DNA of 64,000 bases from the NCBI GenBank assembly GCA_043228905.1, contig JBHGNT010000024.1, positions 310,001 through 374,000 of the forward strand, read 5' to 3'. Positions 63,049-64,000 of the stretch are shown here, piece by piece. Position 1 is the first letter of the stretch, and each line of letters opens with the position of its first letter. A program made the translations under genes and the position numbers. The notes under the pieces were generated by a model. The model had not been told where the DNA came from, did no database searches, and saw only the letters and a list, made by a program, of their open reading frames with translations. This DNA comes from Azolla caroliniana (Eukaryota; Polypodiophyta).

Positions 63049-64000
63049 AAATTACCAAATTTGAGGAGTGATTTGAGCGGAGCCCTTGAGTAAATTAAAA
63101 TGTTCATATCGGGCTCGTGTGATATCAGATTTTTGTGTTCAAACATGCAAATCGAAGCTAACAACGCTACCTATGATATGGAATTAAAAAATCAAGATTT
63201 TTAAACTCAGGTCGAGAGACATGATGAAAATAGCAAACTTGAGGAGGGAGTTGAGAAGAGCCCTTGAGTAAATTAAAATGTTCATACCTCGCTCGTGTGA
63301 TATCGGATTTTTGTGTTCAAACATGCGAATCGAAGCTAACAACGCTAGCTATGATATGGAATTAAAAAATCAAGATTTTTAAACTCAGGTCGAGAGACAT
63401 GACGAAATTACCAAATTTGAGGACTGAGTTGAGAAGAGCTAGTAGGTAAATTAAAATGTTCATACCTAGGTCGTGTGATATCGGATTTTTGTGTTCAAAC
63501 ATGCGAATCGAAGCTAACAACGCTACCTATGATATGGAATTAAAAAATCAAGATTTTGAAACTCAGGTCGAGAGACATGACGAAAATAGCAAACTTGAGG
63601 AAGGAGTTGAGAGGAGCCCTTGAGTAAATTAAAATGTTCATACCTGGCTCGTGTGATATCGGATTTTTGTGTTCAAACATGCGAATCGAAGCTAACAACG
63701 CTACCTATGATATGGAATTAAAAAATCAAGAATTTGAAACTCAGATCGAGAGATGTGACGAAATTACCAAATTTGAGGAGTGATTTGAGAGGAGCCCTTG
63801 AGTAAATTAAAATGTTCATATCGGGCTCGTGTGATATCGGATTTTTGTGTTCAAACATGCAAATCGAAGCTAACAACGCTACCTATGATATGGAATTAAA
63901 AAATCAAGATTTTTAAACTCAGGTCGAGAGACATGATGAAAATAGCAAACTTGAGGAGGGAGTTGAGAAGAGCCCTTGAGTAAATTAAAATGTTCATACC
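63049..64000 (+). repeat. 1,990-bp higher-order unit, copy 3, cut by the window edge
   Basis: The first 952 bp of a third copy follow. It shares acgctagc near 63,331 with copy 2 rather than copy 1 and has private changes gagcggagccc near 63,077 and tgatatcagattt near 63,121. The unit is open at the window end, so the copy number of this youngest-looking block is unknown. Confidence 0.82.

Larger units (their letters stand above)
1..64000 (+). repeat. 178-bp satellite DNA array, about 359.5 monomers, head to tail
   Basis: The entire window is built from one 178-bp monomer. The landmark ctcaggtcgag (or ctcaagtccag) falls at 1, 179, 357, 535, 713 and so on to 63918. Other landmarks in every monomer, in order, are the ttgagga/gagttgaga purine-rich stretch, gttcatacc, the tgatatcgg or tcatatcgg element, gtgttcaaa, aatcgaagctaacaacgcta, and gatatggaattaaaaaatc. 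All copies face the same way. No unique spacer or inserted element was seen anywhere. The distance from first to last landmark is 359 x 178 + 15 bp, which equals the sum of the indels annotated separately. Many copies contain GATATC. Known biology: homogenised satellites of this length usually form centromeric or pericentromeric heterochromatin. That role here is inference, since no kinetochore-binding motif or flank is present. I do not recognise the family. Confidence 0.97.
44731..64000 (+). repeat. Array domain 4: class A and class C monomers
   Basis: Class C (gagatgtgacg, gagtgattt) first appears near 44,858, atatcgggctcg near 47,770 and agatttttaaactc near 49,450, and these become frequent rightwards. 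Class B (ctcaagtccag with gagctagtagg) is nearly absent apart from one unit near 51,775. The gaggactgagttg form appears from about 53,920. Nested offsets inside the domain are 6, 8, 22/24, 4, 11 and 16 monomers, and finally 11 monomers plus 32 bp. The window ends inside the array, so the domain continues beyond it. Confidence 0.7.

Noticed and set aside
1-64000. CRISPR array
   Set aside because: The repeats are 178 bp long and directly adjacent, with no unique spacers, and the sequence shows subfamily structure typical of satellite DNA.
1-64000. Human-type alpha satellite (171 bp) or Arabidopsis-type 178-180-bp centromere repeat
   Set aside because: The monomer length is 178 bp rather than 171, and the sequence does not resemble either family as I recall them. 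Length similarity alone is not homology.
44731-64000. ttgagga/agggag purine stretch as ribosome binding sites
   Set aside because: The sequence resembles a Shine-Dalgarno core, but it is part of every monomer, is not followed by real reading frames, and the array is eukaryotic in character.

Overview
The whole 64 kb window is one uninterrupted head-to-tail satellite DNA array. I see no protein-coding gene, RNA gene, transposon or unique sequence. The basic unit is a 178-bp monomer of about 39% GC (one monomer counted by hand). Using the motif ctcaggtcgag as the phase mark, the first monomer starts at 1 and the last at 63918. That span equals 359 x 178 bp plus 15 bp, and the indels described below add up to exactly that +15. 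All monomers are in the same orientation. A nucleosome-length, AT-rich, homogenised satellite in higher-order arrays is typical of eukaryotic (peri)centromeric or heterochromatic DNA. The 178-bp length lies in the range common for land-plant centromere satellites, but I do not recognise the monomer. A plant is an inference from length and organisation only, and an animal cannot be excluded.

Three monomer classes differ mainly in the ~55 bp after the phase mark. Class A has aaaatagcaaacttgagg...gaggagcccttgag. Class B has aaattacctaatttgagg...gaagagctagtaggt, usually preceded by ctcaagtccag. Class C has gagatgtgacgaaatt...gagtgatttgag, often with ttcatatcggg. Mosaics of A and B are common. The classes are not evenly spread. 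Roughly 1-17.2 kb is A/B with private variants such as tgataacgg and ggcgacgcttcc. 17.2-36.9 kb is A/B with acgttcata, tgtacata and tagaactc variants. 36.9-44.7 kb holds an 11-monomer higher-order repeat. 44.7-64 kb is dominated by A and C, and B largely disappears.

The main content above monomer level is a patchwork of nested tandem duplications, all in whole-monomer steps. They are: a 4,094-bp (23-mer) tandem duplication at 4.8-13.0 kb with a 12-mer relationship inside it; a 7/14-mer block at 12.9-16.6 kb; a 534-bp trimer repeated at 17.7-19.3 kb; large 24-mer and 17-mer duplications at 23.4-34.8 kb; dimer/tetramer repeats at 35.0-36.4 kb; a 1,958-bp 11-mer in three copies at 37.3-43.1 kb; a 1,424-bp 8-mer in two copies plus a stub at 44.7-47.8 kb; and a 1,990-bp unit (11 monomers plus a 32-bp internal duplication) in two full copies and a partial one at 59.1-64.0 kb. 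A handful of monomers carry indels (-26, -13, -12, +32 and several of 1 bp). The larger ones have short junction homologies or local template-switch signatures.

The short open frames (60-68 codons) are by-products of the repeat. They recur with the satellite period, start mostly at TTG or inside the repeat, and change frame every monomer because 178 is not divisible by 3. They are not annotated as genes. Identity statements are by-eye comparisons at stated offsets; no alignment was run.
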